A stretch of DNA of 64,000 bases from Rotaria macrura. Lineage: Eukaryota; Rotifera; Eurotatoria; Philodinida; Philodinidae. Each line of letters opens with the position of its first letter. The stretch's first letter is position 1. Both the position numbers and the translations under genes were made by a program. Positions 23,557 to 34,365 of this stretch are shown here, piece after piece. The stretch covers positions 1 to 64,000 of the forward strand of contig OENT01000315.1 of NCBI GenBank assembly GCA_900239685.1, written 5' to 3'. The notes beneath the pieces were generated by a model, which saw only the letters and a list, made by a program, of their open reading frames with translations, made no database searches and was not told the DNA's origin.

Positions 23557-24939
23557 TCACCTAGCAGCAAACCGAATATAATTAATACCAACTGTGGTAT
23601 GATTTACTTTTCGTATAAAATCAATCCGAAATTGATGTATATTGCCAGACCATCTTGAATGATTTGATAAATCTAACACATATTCTTTCCATTGCTCATC
23701 ATGTTTCATTTGAATCCAAATGCTATCATTATTACTAAATATTCTTTCATCATTTCTGCTCCAAAATAATTGTAAATAATCATTCAATAGATGATTATTA
23801 CTTATATTAATAATTATTCTTTTTACTACTGATGTATCAATCATAAATATTGGACTTAATATTTGAAGATTATGATTTATTGATGATAAAATCCATATTC
23901 CATTCGATGGATTATTAATATATTGATTAAACTCAGATATTTGTTTCCATCCTTCTGTATCACCATCGCAATTAAATTCATATGACTTTGGATTTTGTGC
24001 TGTGTATTGTCTTAAACTAAGATTACCAATTTCCATTGTTCCATTATTTAAACCAGTTACTTCCCAACCAATATTCATTCCTCCAACATAATATTTATTA
24101 AGATCATTCGAACTTAAAAATCCACGTTCGACAGCTTCTTGAAGTCCTAATCGAACAAATGGCATCATATCTCCTGTAACATGTATAATACGTTCAGAAT
24201 GAACGGAAATATTTGCAAAGTTTGAAAAAGCTGGTGAATATATTAATGAACCAGTGTCTTTGTCCCCATTAACATACAAAGGACTCATAAGAACACGATC
24301 ATCGTATAAACAAATGCCTAACCAAAAATATTTACCATATTCTGGATCTCCTCGAATTAAATTTTGGATAGTCATGTAAAGTGGGAAAATACCAGCGTAA
24401 AGATTAGGATCATAACCTGGTTCAATATGTTGATTCATATATAAAAGTTGAACATCTAAATTCCATCGTAATTCATTCACTTGACTCAAAGGTACAGCAC
24501 CACTTGTAATTCCAATATCTTGTTGAATAAGAAGATGAACCCATGGAGCGTCGGGTGCTTTATATTTACCACTATATTCATGAAAACCATTTACTGCCAT
24601 CTGTAAACGACCATCTTGAAACAGTGTAAAATGTTTATCTTCAGTTGACCATTGCATACCTTTACTTTTCCCATCATCAATTAAAATACCATTAGTAGAT
24701 AAATTTGAATGACTAGCCCATTGGCATAATTGCCAAGATGCACTTTTATTTGGTGTAGTAGAAAATGGATTATATAAACGATATCGAGGTGCTTTAGCAC
24801 ACTCGGTTGGACTTGAAGTACAAGCCGGAATAACATCAAAACCTTGAGTATAATTTACATCCGAAAGAAGTTCAGTTCCTTGAAAGTAAAACTGATTCGC
24901 TGTTGAATACGTAAATAGAATGAAAATGATGGGGAACAT
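23557..24939 (-). CDS. Secreted intronless protein, jelly-roll-like plus carbohydrate-binding-like region
   Basis: 460 residues in one uninterrupted frame. Residues 1-14 form a typical signal peptide (MFPIIFILFTYSTA), so the product is secreted or lumenal. Residues of roughly 20-320 are rich in beta strands and aromatics (WVHLLIQQDIG, ELRWNLDVQLLYMN, KYFWLGICLYDD), suggesting a beta-sandwich. From about 325 a separate module begins (FNCDGDTEGWKQISEF) and runs to a W-SGNIHQFRIDFI strand. This resembles galactose-binding or CBM-like jelly rolls that often accompany glycoside hydrolases. Several N-glycosylation sites (NYT, NKS, NLS, NIS, NGT, NHT) are present. I do not recognise the family or any catalytic motif. 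The lack of introns, when neighbouring genes have several, is compatible with horizontal origin but does not prove it. Confidence 0.75.
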   Translation of the reverse strand: MFPIIFILFTYSTANQFYFQGTELLSDVNYTQGFDVIPACTSSPTECAKAPRYRLYNPFSTTPNKSASWQLCQWASHSNLSTNGILIDDGKSKGMQWSTEDKHFTLFQDGRLQMAVNGFHEYSGKYKAPDAPWVHLLIQQDIGITSGAVPLSQVNELRWNLDVQLLYMNQHIEPGYDPNLYAGIFPLYMTIQNLIRGDPEYGKYFWLGICLYDDRVLMSPLYVNGDKDTGSLIYSPAFSNFANISVHSERIIHVTGDMMPFVRLGLQEAVERGFLSSNDLNKYYVGGMNIGWEVTGLNNGTMEIGNLSLRQYTAQNPKSYEFNCDGDTEGWKQISEFNQYINNPSNGIWILSSINHNLQILSPIFMIDTSVVKRIIINISNNHLLNDYLQLFWSRNDERIFSNNDSIWIQMKHDEQWKEYVLDLSNHSRWSGNIHQFRIDFIRKVNHTTVGINYIRFAAR

Positions 24940-25844
24940 TTTATATTACGGCAAACAATCCGAGAAACGAAAAAATAGTACTTTGATATAGATATAACAA
25001 GATGGCATTGTTCTCATGATTCTTTATTTATCACGGGAAGATATAATTTCTGACATTCTATTTCAATAGAATATAAAATTATTTTTCCTTATTACAAATT
25101 CGAAAAAAGAATAGAATCCAAAAAGTGAAAATTTATAATACTTTCACCACGACAAAACACATTTCTTTGCTAGGTTATTTGCTTAACGTGATAGACAATT
25201 AAATATTCGATCAAGTTCAACAACATTCAATGTTGAACTAATCACTATAAAAATAAGTAAATCAGTTCATGAAATCGACAATATGGATAACAAATTAACT
25301 CAAAACTGAAAACCCCCAAAATTAAATAGTTAACGTGAATATGTTGAGGATGTTCTCTATTCTTCTTTTAAAAATAAAACGTACTGTTGTTCAAGTTACA
25401 TAAGAGTGGAGACCTACAAACCCTTGACCCCTTCTGTATAATAGTAAAGAAAAAAGGCTCTTAACTAATCAGAGTTCAGTTTCGGTTTTCTTCCCTAATG
25501 TGTAGACAAAACATTCTATTGTTTCAGCAATATTGAAAAATCCTTTATACGATTTTATCAGTTGGGAGAAAAAGTTTCTGACTAATAAAATCATATTCGG
25601 TTTTATTCCCATTCTTGTATAACGGATCCAGAGTAATGAAAATTCCTCTCACTTAACTATTGGATAACAATAATTCCCTTTCCCTAGTTAAGATAGAAAT
25701 CAAGAGTGAATTTTAACAACAACCTGAGTGCATCTATTCTAAATTTTAAACAAAATAAAGGGGTTCCATTAATCAACAATTGCCACAACATGTTTACATA
25801 AACTGTCCTAAGAAATGGATACGTGAGAAAACTAAATTACCAAT

Positions 25845-26030
25845 TCTGGATGTGGGTGTGTGGGTGTGTTTGGGTGTGTGGGCGAGTGTGAATGTAGTTG
25901 TTGGTAGTTGGGATTTGGAATGTGGATGGATTTCAGTGTGGGTGGAACGTGAGCGTATGTAGAGAGTACGTGCGAATATATCAATTTTTGTACGCCATAA
26001 TAACATAATCTACACCCTCACCCGTCATGC
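25845..26030. repeat. GT-rich/CA-rich foldback, telomere-like motif
   Basis: The left part reads GGATGTGGGTGTGTGGGTGT and continues GT-rich to about 25,945. The right tip near 26,010-26,026 is ACACCCTCACCC. TGTGGG hexamers recur but not in register. It fits the same foldback pattern as 13,990-14,095. Confidence 0.45.
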
Positions 26031-26574
26031 ACATTGAATACGGTGTTTAAAAAAACGAGAGAAATCAATAATATACTTAAAAAGTTATTGTTTTTGTCTT
26101 TCCGGATTAAGAATAATAAATCTCATAATAGTTAGCATGAGATAATTTCGTTGTCCGAAAATCTATTTTATAAGTTATCAAGTCTGAGTCTAAATTCTTT
26201 TGTTTTTGTTAACAATTTAGCTGCTGATGCATCAGTATGGAGTTGAATTAAAATATGTTCGAAATTAACATGTTCGTTTGAATCACTGGAATGAAGCTCA
26301 AAAAGCGTGCGATGTTTTTTTAATAATAGCTTGCCCTTGTTTGATATTAATAGCGTTATTATATAGTGTAGACTGCTAAATCAACATTCTTCATGTGTTG
26401 TGTCTGATATCATATTAAACTTATATTTATTTCATACAACGCAGTTTACTCTATTCAAAATAGAGTACAGTATACCGGGTGAAGAGTGACTCATGAAAAC
26501 AGAAACAACTAAATTTTACTGTTGTTCTCTTCAAATATATTCAACAACTGCCACCAATCCCTATGTGCAGCATG

Positions 26575-26660
26575 ATCTCGGTCCCCGTCTCAACAGGACT
26601 GGGACCAAATCTTTCTTTTGGTCGGGACCGGAACCGGGACCAAAACCTAACACCCACACC
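26575..26660. mobile_element. Possible small foldback with GGGACC words
   Basis: GGGACCAAA and TTTTGGTC-GGGACC are inverted around a short spacer, with GGACCGGAACCGGGACC on the right and CTCGGTCCCCGTC on the left. The right side ends in AACACCCACACC. No target duplication was identified. Confidence 0.4.
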
Positions 26661-27310
26661 TTCGTCTGGCCAACCGATAAAACCTTTAAAATTTCAATAA
26701 TTAGTTTATTACATCTGCCAATACTTCAAGCGCTTATTGATTCACATTTGAATAATTCAAAATTTGCATCGTAGTACGATAATTGAAGTCAACACTCAGA
26801 TTTAAAGCATTTGCTACTTATTACCATCAGCACATGATGGCGTTAAAAAAATATAATTAAAATTCTGATGAACTTTGAATTTTGACCATTTTGCCCGTGA
26901 GGACGTGAAAGTTCTTTTCTTTGCATTTATTTTCGAAGTAAATTTAAGTTCTCAGAGCTTCATTTATATTCGAGCCAACATCAGGCATCTCATGGTTCAT
27001 ATAGGTGTATCAGGGTGACATTGAATTCAATTTTTATAGCTCCCAATGACATCAAAAATATAGGTTAGATAGAACACTCACTCTAAAAATCTACCGAATC
27101 TGTCACACAAAAGATTCTTTCATCCTTCGTTAATTACGGATAAGTAAATTGATCGAAAATTTCAGTATTTTTTGCCACATCGCACATGCATCGACAGTCT
27201 TTTCTTCAAAGAACAATCATTAGCATGCCATCAACAGCTTCTACTTTGCATATCGTATTTTTATAACAAGAATTTGTTTCCCTCTTGCTGATAGAAAATT
27301 AATGCATTTA

Positions 27311-27395
27311 TCTTTATTTGTTCTTTATGTTTCAAAAAGAAAGAATTTCTTTCTCTTTATTTGTTCTTTATGTTTCAAAAAGAAAGAAATTCTTT
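27311..27395 (+). repeat. 43-bp tandem duplication
   Basis: TCTTTATTTGTTCTTTATGT followed by TTCAAAAAGAAAGAA occurs twice back to back, starting near 27,311 and 27,354. The duplication is nearly exact and therefore recent. Confidence 0.7.
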
Positions 27396-28204
27396 ATATT
27401 TACTCTTTCACAAAAAACATTATTGAATATAACGTGACACTCCTAATTAAAAACTGTTCTTTAGATGTGGCTTTCTTCTCTGATAAAATTTGTTGTGAGC
27501 AAGTTTCCATTCCTTACCAGTGGAAACAGTGCTGTCTCAATATATATGAGTTTTATTTTCTTCTGCTCGCTTACACTGTTTTATTTCTTAAATCGAACTA
27601 TGTAAGCTGAAGCAAAACTATTATCCCACATTTGATTCATTGAACATGAAATTTAGGTTCCGTTCGTTGCTTGTAACGGTGGAATGAGAATGTTCAAGGT
27701 TACGAGTTTAGTAATATAATGACGAGAAAATCACTTCTTTTCACTCAATATATAGAAATATAGCATATTTCTCCTCCACGAATCAAACAGATATAAACGA
27801 GTATAAAAGGGCACATCTCCCTGAAGATTTTTTAAAAACAGAACGTTCAAAGGTAAATACATTCAGACTGGATTGCACCGTCAACCAAAGTCTCTCTGAT
27901 AACTGAGTTTAACATTATGAAAAAAAGATAAGCGATCTATACTTCACTGATTTTTGCTCCGCATCAGCTAATTCTTCGATGAGAAGCAATTTTTCTAAAT
28001 GTATGCGTGTCGTTTCCAATTTATTAAGTTGACTCAAATACTCTTTGAGACGCTAACTAACTAACGTAAGCGAAGCCTTTCTGTAACGCTGAGAATATTG
28101 ACAAATTTCCCATAACAATAGTTCGCTTCATTTTGAAAATTATACGAGTAATCCTTGACGCCTAAAAGAAATTCGATGCTGAGTTTCGATTGAAATGGAC
28201 TTAA

Positions 28205-30359
28205 ATGAACTATCAACACTACAATTATTCAAGTATTTTAGAATGTCACAAAATAAAAGTAACTCATCACAATGGAACAGGTGACTTGACTAAAATTTAC
28301 AAACTTAGTTCGAATATTGCAACACATCGAGGACGTCTTCTAGTCATGATGCATAACGAACAAAAACGAGGCGCAAGCATCGATAGAAAGAACAGCTTGC
28401 TTATGGAAAACTTACGTTTACGCCTTACAAAATTGATATTGATACGAAGTGACCAAATACTGAGAGTTTATTCACACGTTAAGTTAATTAGAAACATTCC
28501 GTCACTACCACCAACACCAGTGCCACGAAGTTCAACCCAGTCCATTTCATCAAAGAGAACTTCAAAATCCGGGCTTTCCCTACAGCAGCCAAAGTCCACT
28601 CCATCACCGACACCATCTATACACAGTGTATCATCGAAAACCTCAAAACGAAGTACATTGCAGGCCCAATCAAAATGCGATACATCCCCAGTTATGCCAA
28701 GCCCAAAGCTTTCTCTCCAAATAGCAAATATAGTCGTCGAGGAAAACTCGGTACTAATCGATATGGTGCCAAATTCATTCAACCCTCACGACGGGACCGA
28801 AGATGATCCAGATGATATTATCTATCCGGAAGGTATTACTGATCGTCGTCCATATATAACAGTAGCTCGTTATCGGAAAGCCATTGGTGAATCAACGAAT
28901 TTTCGTGTAAAACCACTTCTTGTTGGTGAAGACTCGATCGAAACACTTATACTAGGACTCGAAAGCTTTGCCGAGAAAAAGAACTGTACCTTGACATTTG
29001 CTGGTGAAGATCAACAATTCGATATGAGTATCGACCGTGCAGCAGTTGGTCTCTTTGATTTAGGTAGCATCCATCTTTTGGCAACTGATTCTTTGCCTAC
29101 TGCTAACTTTCAATTCAAAATCGATCTTGATTATGATCGAGTAATTGCATAATCAGAAGAAAATATCAAAACATTTGTACAAGAATTCTGTGCAGCTGTT
29201 TCGAAAGTTCTGTCGTGTGAAGAAAACAGTATTCGCGTGTTTTCTATCAGCAAGAAAGCTGACGAAGAAGGAAAAAGTCAAGTGCACTTCGGCTTAACTA
29301 CACCAGACCCTAAAAGAACCGAGGAGTTAGCTCATGATTTAAAGGTAACTTGATCTAATTTTATTTGTCTTAAAAAACATTTCTCAAAACGTTTCGGCAT
29401 TTGTATTGACCACAGTTCAGTAATCAATGAAGAAATAAGATAAATCTCTAATGAAAAAAACACGATGTGAATATAGTGTCGTTTGCATAATCTGTTTCAA
29501 CGACTCGGTGCACTTTCACTAAGCGTTGTATTATTCACAGTTTTCGTTGAAAATGAGACTAAGCTGCTTTCTGCTACATCGTAGTGTGATAGTATGAATG
29601 TGATATTTAGACGTTTGATGTATACCAACAAAAAGAAATATTTCGTTCTACCATATAGTGGTGGTATATGTAATCAGCAACTTTTTAGCGTTTTCTTCGT
29701 AGACTTATGCTCATTCTCGCTTTAAGGCTGATACAATTCTTCAACATGTTATACCAAAAGAATATGAATGTACATGGAAATCAGTGCTCAACTATTTAAA
29801 AATACGGCCCAGTGATTTAGATCCTCGATTCAACTTTGACTACAGGAAACCCGGTGTACCCGTGGAAGAAGAGCGTGGAAAACATCCGTATTATTTTCCA
29901 CGTGGGTGGTATCGTCATGCACTCAAAGCTCTCAATAAGTATGGAGAAGATGTGACTTGGATTGGTCATGTAAATGCTGATGGAGAATGGCCTGTCGCTT
30001 TTCATGGAACGAATAATGGTGTAGTTAGTAGTATTGTGCAACATGGCTTTTTGGTTGATAAAGTGACAACTGATTTGATGAGAAAAGAAGCAATTGAGCA
30101 AATTGGAGAGGAAGCAGATCGACCTGGATTTTATACGGCAACACATTGTGAAGGTGGATCATATCCGCAATATACTGCAACATTCACTGTGACTACATTT
30201 CCTGATAAGACTGAGCGATTTTGTGTTGTTTTCCAATGTCGAGTACAACCTGGCAAGTTCACAACTCATAAAAGTCCTGCTGAAGTAGGTGAAGCATGGC
30301 GTATATTTGATCCGAGCGCAATAAGACCGTATGGAATTTTGCTTAAGAAAGAAGTTTGA
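28205..30359 (+). CDS. ART/PARP-fold-like protein with an in-frame TAA
   Basis: Two exons: 28,205-29,344 (donor GTAACT after a phase-0 AAG) and 29,703-30,359 (acceptor TTCTTCGTAG). The reading frame is broken by a TAA at 29,150-29,152, yet the same frame continues with clearly coding sequence (SEENIKTFVQEFCAAVSKVL) to the donor. The order is a Ser/Pro/Thr-rich linker (about residues 100-180), a globular region (about 205-380) and a C-terminal domain with WYRHALKAL, VAFHGTNNGVVSSIVQHGF, GFYTATHCEGGSYPQYT, FCVVFQCRVQPGKF and AIRPYGILLKK. It shares the HGT, FQCR and PYxLL landmarks with the gene at 20,390-21,253. An ADP-ribosyltransferase-like fold is inferred. The start is uncertain: the first residues look less coding, and MMHNEQ near 28,345 is an alternative. 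AATAAA lies at 30,480-30,485. Confidence 0.65.
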
Positions 30360-32732
30360 AACAAACAATAACCAGAAGATTCAGACAGACATGCTCCAGA
30401 AACTTCGGAATATAACTGTTCAGTACATGTTAAGCAAGATTTTCCAAAGTTCATTTATTTTCTTTCGACATAACTCAGAAATAAAATACGATACCTTTAG
30501 TATTTCTAAAATCCAGTATATGTCACCTGGGATATATTTTATCTTTAGAATGCTTTGAAAATAATCATTCCTCAGAGGTTGATTTTGTGAATAACTGTCT
30601 TACTATTATTTCTGTAGATTTCAGATATGGGATTAATATCGTTCCACAAAATAAAAACTTAGTACGGTTAGGATTTATTGAAAGTAGCTGCTATTTAATA
30701 TGATTAAATGTAAAACACAGAATCTTATGTATGCAATGGAAGGGTGTGGGTATATGCGTGTATGGTTAGGAAATGTTGTTGAATTTGGAAAGTTCCGGTA
30801 TTATCCTATATGTGATGCAAGCCCATACTCACATCTGCAACCATGTCAACCCTAATGTGCTGTTATGTCTTTATTTCTCTTATTCTCTTTCTCATTCTCA
30901 TCTGATATCACCGAGACAGCAACGTGATGGTATGACTACAGAACGGAACAAAAGAGTAACCTCCTCTCGCATGGAATCGAACCATGCACCTCCTGCTTTC
31001 CGGGCAGACGTATTAACCACTGTACTAGAAAGGAGTGTGTATCATTCGTTCCGTCTTATGGCAGAAGGGGAACACTTCTGACATAACATGTGCAAAAATG
31101 TGAAACTTCCATGGTCTTTATCGTGAATACGATTACATATTAGGAAGAAAATGAGATCGTCCTATATTTGCTAAGTATTCGGCTAATTATTCTTGGTTGC
31201 GAGGAATCGGTGAAAATGAGTAATTAAAGAAACTTGAGAAGGGAAATTTAGTTTTGATAAGATTAAATTACTTTTTGTTACTTATCGAAATCTGTTTTTG
31301 CCTCTCAACTGTTTTGTATATTAATATTTGACTTTAATACTTTTTGGATATGAATAAACTTAAGGGTGTAACCTGCAAGATCTCGTGCAAAGTTTATTTT
31401 GATCTTATTTGACATTATCTTTACTTCTGGAACTCCTAACCAACGTATCCAACTAGATTTAGATGCATGAAGAAAATGAGGAACAGCTACTGCTCGTTGC
31501 TTGCCTTATTGTTAGAAAGTATTTGAATCAAAATTCTTTATTTTCTTTAATACTAGGCAAGGGTTTTTCATATGTAATCTCCACAATGCAAGAATAGAGA
31601 AAGTCAAAATCCAATAAAATAGATTTCGTTACACGACGCCCTTGTCTCGTTAAAAATCTCCGTTTTAAAATAGTTAATAAGATAAGATGGCCAAGTACGA
31701 TTTTATGATATAAACCCAAAGAACAATTGAACACAAGTTCATCTCTATCAATGCAATGTGCTTGAGCTCCTATTGATAGAGTAGGACTCTGGTTTACGTA
31801 TTGCAAGTTCACTGCATGAAACCAAATAACACCTGCAATAAGTTATCTACTTGCAGGGTTGCCAGATGAAAATTTTCAAATTGGAAATGTTTTACTTCTT
31901 TTCGGAAAAGATTCATATCGAAGCCTTTTAGTTTTGCTGCGTTTAAGTTGATTTTTTCTGTTGCAACAATAAATTGCTCTTTTCAGTTACAATCTATTTA
32001 TATACACTTTATCAATAGTAAAAAGAATACATAAAATGTAGCATTGTTAAAAACCTTTCTTTTCAAGAAAGAATACAATTAATAAAAGCAAAGAAAAGCA
32101 GCAAAAAAGAAATTATCCATACTCACATGAAGTTCAAAGCATTAATTGAAAAAGCTAACGTTCACTCATCGAGAACATGTTAATTTAATCAATTTTTCGT
32201 TCGAAGCTATTTGTTTGAACAAATCAGCTTGAAGCAGATTGTCTTTTTTTGTTTTTACAGCAGCTTAAGTTTTTGTTTTGTTTATTTATTTAAACATTAT
32301 CATAAATATCTAACTATTTCAATAGCTGCTAGTGGTGGTTTTCCCTCTTTCGATTGAAAGAAAGAAAAAACCAATAACTGTTATACTCATGACTCACTAA
32401 TCTCATATATATACCCACTCCCTTCTCTCTAAAATTTAATTCCACCTAAGTCTTGATAATGATATTTGATATATCGAAACGTCGACATAAAATTTTCTTA
32501 TGATAATGTTTAAATAAATAAACAAAACAAAAACTTAAGCTGCTGTAAAAAAAACAATCTCCTCCACTTTCACAATGTTGTCCATCACAAAACACAATTA
32601 TTTGAAGTCCTCTTGAGTTAAAATAAATTAAAAAAAACGTGCACAAGGAATATTTGAATTCTTTCTAATTTGTAATTCAGCTGTAACTAGTTCAATGTCC
32701 ATTCTAGTAGGAAAATCAGACCATAAGTGATG
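30360..32732. other. Intergenic, one SINE-like repeat, no gene recognised
   Basis: It includes the polyadenylation signal of the preceding gene (AATAAA at 30,480) and the diverged SINE at about 30,930-31,085. A GT-rich tract lies near 30,740-30,770. The rest is AT-rich with no supported coding sequence. Confidence 0.45.
30930..31085 (-). mobile_element. Second, diverged tRNA-derived SINE-like repeat
   Basis: Read on minus: TAGTACAGTGGTTAATA (A-box region), the hairpin CTGC-CCGGAAA-GCAG, and the T-arm GCATGGTTCGATTCCATGC. An outer helix pairs ACGGAAC with GTTCCGT. The architecture (tRNA-like core inside an extended acceptor helix) matches the repeats at 10,939, 14,855 and 17,584, but the helix and T-stem sequences differ, so it is a separate subfamily. 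Confidence 0.5.
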
Positions 32733-32740
32733 CATGTTAC

Positions 32741-33092
32741 TGGGTATGGACCAGTGTCAGTTAAGAACCGGGGACTGGTACCCTTAATCCGACTTGGTAA
32801 ATGATCCAGTTGGACTGGGTGCCAATATCACTCAATTCGTAATCGAACAAATAGGGGTACCCTTTGTAAGTAACTTTAATGTATATAGAGTTTGAAGTGG
32901 ATGAAGTATCCACGAATATCTAATTCACTATGTACCAACCTGGCTAGGTATCTGTTTAAATGATCTATCTCAATCAATAGTTAACAAATTAATTATGCTA
33001 ATCTATTATATTATCTAATCTTGAAAATGAATTGATTTATATAAATACCCAGTCGGACTGGTACCCAGTTAATTGGCACTGGTGCATACCTT
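32741..33092. mobile_element. hAT-like foldback element with CCAGTYGGACTGG words
   Basis: The left end GGGTATGGACCAGTG and the inverted right end AGGTATGCACCAGTG align, flanked by CATGTTAC (32,733-32,740) and CTTGTGAC (33,093-33,100), 6 of 8 matching. ACTGGTACC, CCAGTTGGACTGGG and CCCAGTCGGACTGG words recur in both arms. It is 352 bp, with no coding capacity. Confidence 0.65.
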
Positions 33093-33100
33093 CTTGTGAC

Positions 33101-34318
33101 TGAATATTGTTGCAACAAAAGTATTGCTAGATGGAGTAGAAATTACATAGTCTGAATAGAATAAATTATCCGATGGCTGCAGAAAAGTAAAGATGGAGTA
33201 GTAATAGCTGATAGATGTTATGGCCAAACATATATTAAAAGAAAAACTTAGAAAAATACTACGATGCGGCAAATTCGGAAATTTTCTGCTGAATTCACAA
33301 GATTTGGCAACTCTGTGTACGTGTAATCAGGTTGGGTGAATGTGGGTGTGAGTAGACTGAAGACATATACGCACACCCACACAGTAGGGTTGCCAGGGGT
33401 GGAGATACACAGATGCCAAGTACACCTCTCCTTCCTTTCCAAAACACACCTACTGTAAGGCATCGAGAAAATATCTTTTCGTGAAACAAAAAGCTTTTTC
33501 CTGCTTGTGTGCACTCCTCATTAGACGTCAGGTACTCTCCTTGGAGAATTCCTGGCCACACCACTGATTACTCAGGCAACGCACAGGAAAATAAAATTTG
33601 CCTCTGGTATATACTCGAATTTCAAATGGAAATTGGACACTATTGACTTTTTCGAAATCCAATAGCTTAAGTTTGAAAAGCATTTCTACAATTGTCGAGG
33701 TTTGACAATATTCTCGAAACTTCTGTAGAATTTAGACATTTCGCTGAAGTTTCAATATTACCGAAATTCAGATGGCGAATTCTTATTGCTTAAATTTCAG
33801 TTCAACGAAATGTTTTGACTGTGATACCTCTTGAAGATTTAGTACAAAGCCTTTTCGATTAGAAAAAGTCTGTACTGATTTTCACAGAGTCTAATTGACT
33901 TCGAAGCCGAATAAGGGTTCTGTACAGTCGCGCATCACATAAGAAAGCTGGGTAAAGGTGATGAGGCCTCATAGGCTCCGGATGTGAATGTTGAGTGTCG
34001 GTGGGTTGGTAGGGGTGGATGGGTAAGGTAAATACTGAAGGTATACGAACACTAGATCACACCCACATCAAGTCGAATACAATGAATACAGGATGCTTTG
34101 ATCGCTTTTTACTACTTTTATTATGGCAGTATTGAAATTTATAAGAATTAGTAATCTCAGAAAAAGTTTAGAGATTGGTTGTCTCATTACAGAAAAAGTT
34201 GTGATTCATTTATTATCTGTTCAAACATTATATTCGGTTTTTTTTGTAGAGATTCCTTTTTTCCTCTGAAATATGATACTGGGGGTGCAATTGCATGGGA
34301 GAGGTTGCTCGTAACTCA
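33101..34318. other. Intergenic with GT/CA foldbacks and CGAAATTTC words
   Basis: GT/CA-rich foldbacks lie near 33,325-33,385 (GTGGGTGTGAGTA against TACGCACACCCAC) and 33,975-34,085. Between about 33,590 and 33,900, variants of TTTCGAAATTC/CGAAACTTC recur, possibly a decayed word-arm foldback. No gene is recognised. Confidence 0.4.
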
Positions 34319-34328
34319 TATAAAAAGG
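34319..34328 (+). promoter_or_regulatory. TATA-box-like sequence
   Basis: TATAAAAAGG lies 38 bp before the ATG at 34,366. If it is used, the 5' UTR would be very short. Confidence 0.4.
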
Positions 34329-34365
34329 CAGAAAAAAAATACATGAAACACACTGTAAAAAGAAC

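Larger units (their letters stand above)
24940..28204. other. Intergenic, no gene recognised
   Basis: AT-rich 3.3-kb gap between a minus gene and a plus gene; it should hold both 5' regions. Repeats inside it are listed separately (25,845-26,030, 26,575-26,660 and 27,311-27,395). Confidence 0.45.

Noticed and set aside
28468-28782. 104-codon minus frame
   Set aside because: It is antisense to the Ser/Pro-rich linker of the ART-like gene, a common shadow of such codons.
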